DNA of 64,000 nt from CAWARU01 sp963784575 (GTDB taxonomy: Bacteria; Pseudomonadota; Gammaproteobacteria; UBA6186; Azoamicaceae): NCBI GenBank assembly GCA_963784575.1, contig CAWARU010000001.1:558001-622000 (forward strand). The letters are read 5' to 3'. Shown here piece by piece: positions 62,901 through 64,000 of this stretch. Position numbers and translations under genes: made by a program. The notes under the pieces are model-generated. The model was given only the letters and a program-made list of their open reading frames with translations, did no database searches and was not told the DNA's origin. The stretch's first letter is position 1, and each line of letters begins with the position of its first letter.

Positions 62901-63983
62901 GTTGCAATACGAACATCTTTTACATACAAACTCAGATTGCGTCTGACGATTTTCTTTCGAAATGTAGTGACAGCTTGGACAAGTAATCGATGTATTTTTT
63001 GGGTTTACCAACAATACTTCTCCTCCTCGCCATTCCTGTTTATATTTTAACATCGCTCGAAACGCAAACCACCCTTGGTCTAAAATCGATTTATTTAATC
63101 CCGATTTCGCTTTAACTTGACGACCAGGATGTGCAATATCACCTTTGGACGAACGACTCATATTAGACACTTGCAGCTCTTCCATCGCAATGATCGCGTG
63201 ATTTTTGCTGATCCGATTTGAATGCCAATGCAAGTAGTCTTTTCTGACATCTGTTATTCTAGTATGGATTCTTTGAACCTTAGATTTTTGCTTCTTCCAA
63301 TTATTTGAGAACTTTTGTTTTTTTGACAATCTTTGTTGTTCCGCTTTGAGTTTGGCTTCTAGGGCTCTAAAGCTATTTTTCGGCTCTACAAATTCTCCCG
63401 TTGAAAGCGTTACAAATCGAGCAATACCCATATCAATACCAACCAGAGTTTTAGAAGGGTGAACTTGAGGTATCATTTCATATTCTGTTTGAATCGACAC
63501 AAACCAATGCCCATTTCTTCTAGAAATTGTTATATTCTTCGGTATCCCGACTATTTTGCGACTATTGAAAAAACCGACCCAGCCTATTTTGGGTAAGAAG
63601 ATTCGATTGCCTTCTATTTTAAAACCCTGGGGATAACGAAAACGATCGTCCACCGCTTTCTTTTTGAAACGAGGTAACCGTTTGCCAGGTTGAGATTTAT
63701 CAAAGGCGTCCATGAAAGCCTTATCTAAATCTTGCAATTTTTGCTGTAAAGCCTGAGAATGCACTTCTTTTAAGAAACCATATTCCTCCGAATCTTTCCA
63801 AAGTTTAAGCCAAAAATTCAGTTCTTGGTATCTTAAAATACGATGTTTATGTTTTAGTCTTTCTAAATTCAAGCTTAAGGACTTATTCCACACAAAACGA
63901 GTAGCGCCCGCAAAAGAAGTTAATTTAGCTTCTGTTGCTTTATTAGTCTTTAATCTATATTTAAAAGCCTTGCGGATCAACAT
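62784..63983 (-). CDS. tnpB: TnpB RNA-guided nuclease of IS605 family
   Basis: The product has 399 residues from the ATG at 63983 (MLIRKAFKYRLK, the usual family start); a TTG at 63998 opens the frame. The RuvC triad is complete: Asp in GIDMGIARF, Glu in AMEELQVSNM, Asp in NHADWVGAINI. The zinc-finger CPSC...CKRC is intact, as is the N-terminal helix-turn-helix region. It is a full-length protein ready to act with its reRNA. Ancestor family of Cas12. Confidence 0.93.
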   Translation of the reverse strand: MLIRKAFKYRLKTNKATEAKLTSFAGATRFVWNKSLSLNLERLKHKHRILRYQELNFWLKLWKDSEEYGFLKEVHSQALQQKLQDLDKAFMDAFDKSQPGKRLPRFKKKAVDDRFRYPQGFKIEGNRIFLPKIGWVGFFNSRKIVGIPKNITISRRNGHWFVSIQTEYEMIPQVHPSKTLVGIDMGIARFVTLSTGEFVEPKNSFRALEAKLKAEQQRLSKKQKFSNNWKKQKSKVQRIHTRITDVRKDYLHWHSNRISKNHAIIAMEELQVSNMSRSSKGDIAHPGRQVKAKSGLNKSILDQGWFAFRAMLKYKQEWRGGEVLLVNPKNTSITCPSCHYISKENRQTQSEFVCKRCSYCNHADWVGAINIERAGHARLACGAVSLDATMKQESTKAAA

Positions 63984-64000
63984 TTCCTCATTGTACAATT

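Larger units (their letters stand above)
62738..64000 (-). mobile_element. IS605-type element (tnpB end), cut by window edge
   Basis: The right end is at 62738-62742 (GTCAA on the minus strand) with a subterminal hairpin CCTGCA/TGCAGG at 62750-62765, the usual form of IS200/IS605 right ends. The body is a tnpB gene. The left end and any tnpA lie beyond base 64000. The insertion point is one base after the TAG of the ankyrin gene, so that gene is intact. Confidence 0.85.

Noticed and set aside
1..64000. CRISPR array or tRNA/rRNA/tmRNA genes
   Set aside because: No spaced identical repeats of CRISPR type, no cloverleaf with a GTTCRA arm in a spacer, no rRNA-like stretch. The tandem repeats found have no unique spacers.

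Overview
The window looks like the chromosome of a host-associated gammaproteobacterium of the Legionellales/Coxiellales/Berkiella type. This rests on three things read from the sequence. First, base composition is AT-rich. Second, gammaproteobacterial synteny blocks are present: nadK-recN, and fur / bamE / rnfH-ratA / smpB. Third, there is a heavy load of large proteins with eukaryote-like modules: Sel1 repeats, ankyrin repeats, F-box plus vWA, LRR, Fic, and a DUF3638/DUF3645-like helicase giant. No secretion-system genes and no rRNA or tRNA genes were seen, so the lineage and the idea that these proteins are secreted effectors are inferences.

Layout. 0-2.6 kb: nadK (cut by the window edge) and a recN broken by two single-base frameshifts. 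2.7-8.2 kb: a Lys/Glu-rich Sel1/coiled-coil protein, then an XRE regulator next to a membrane histidine-kinase homologue that has lost key catalytic residues. 8.2-24.9 kb: two giant divergent genes, a 2078-aa Sel1-repeat protein and a 3387-aa ankyrin/protease-like/helicase-like protein. 24.9-31.4 kb: a complete tripartite ABC exporter (periplasmic adaptor, two separate ATPases, two permeases) with a divergent TolC-like outer-membrane channel. 31.4-36.8 kb: core genes (fur, bamE, rnfH, ratA, smpB, dctA) and a YVTN beta-propeller protein. 36.8-48 kb: accessory genes, including an LRR protein with an octamer repeat in its leader, a frameshifted Rpn nuclease, an M48 lipoprotein protease, a 35-aa Lys-rich ORF, a DUF1622 membrane protein, an F-box/vWA protein with a frameshifted tail, a BON-domain exported protein, a YbaK-type deacylase and small exported proteins. 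48-51.7 kb: metabolism and transport (phhA, MBL hydrolase, O-methyltransferase, MFS). 51.8-62.7 kb: a dense run of unknown, Fic, Ub-Mut7C and ankyrin genes. 62.7-64 kb: the tnpB end of an IS605-type element inserted directly behind an ankyrin gene.

Two window-wide patterns stand out. Many leaders just upstream of start codons carry short degenerate tandem repeats (8-26 nt units, 3-5 copies), a different sequence at each gene; in one case the ribosome-binding site and start codon are themselves triplicated with an exact 17-nt period. In addition, at least four loci (recN, the Rpn gene, the F-box/vWA gene and the 58-60 kb ankyrin gene) show apparent single-base frameshifts. These mean either gene decay or indel errors in the assembly; the sequence alone cannot decide which.
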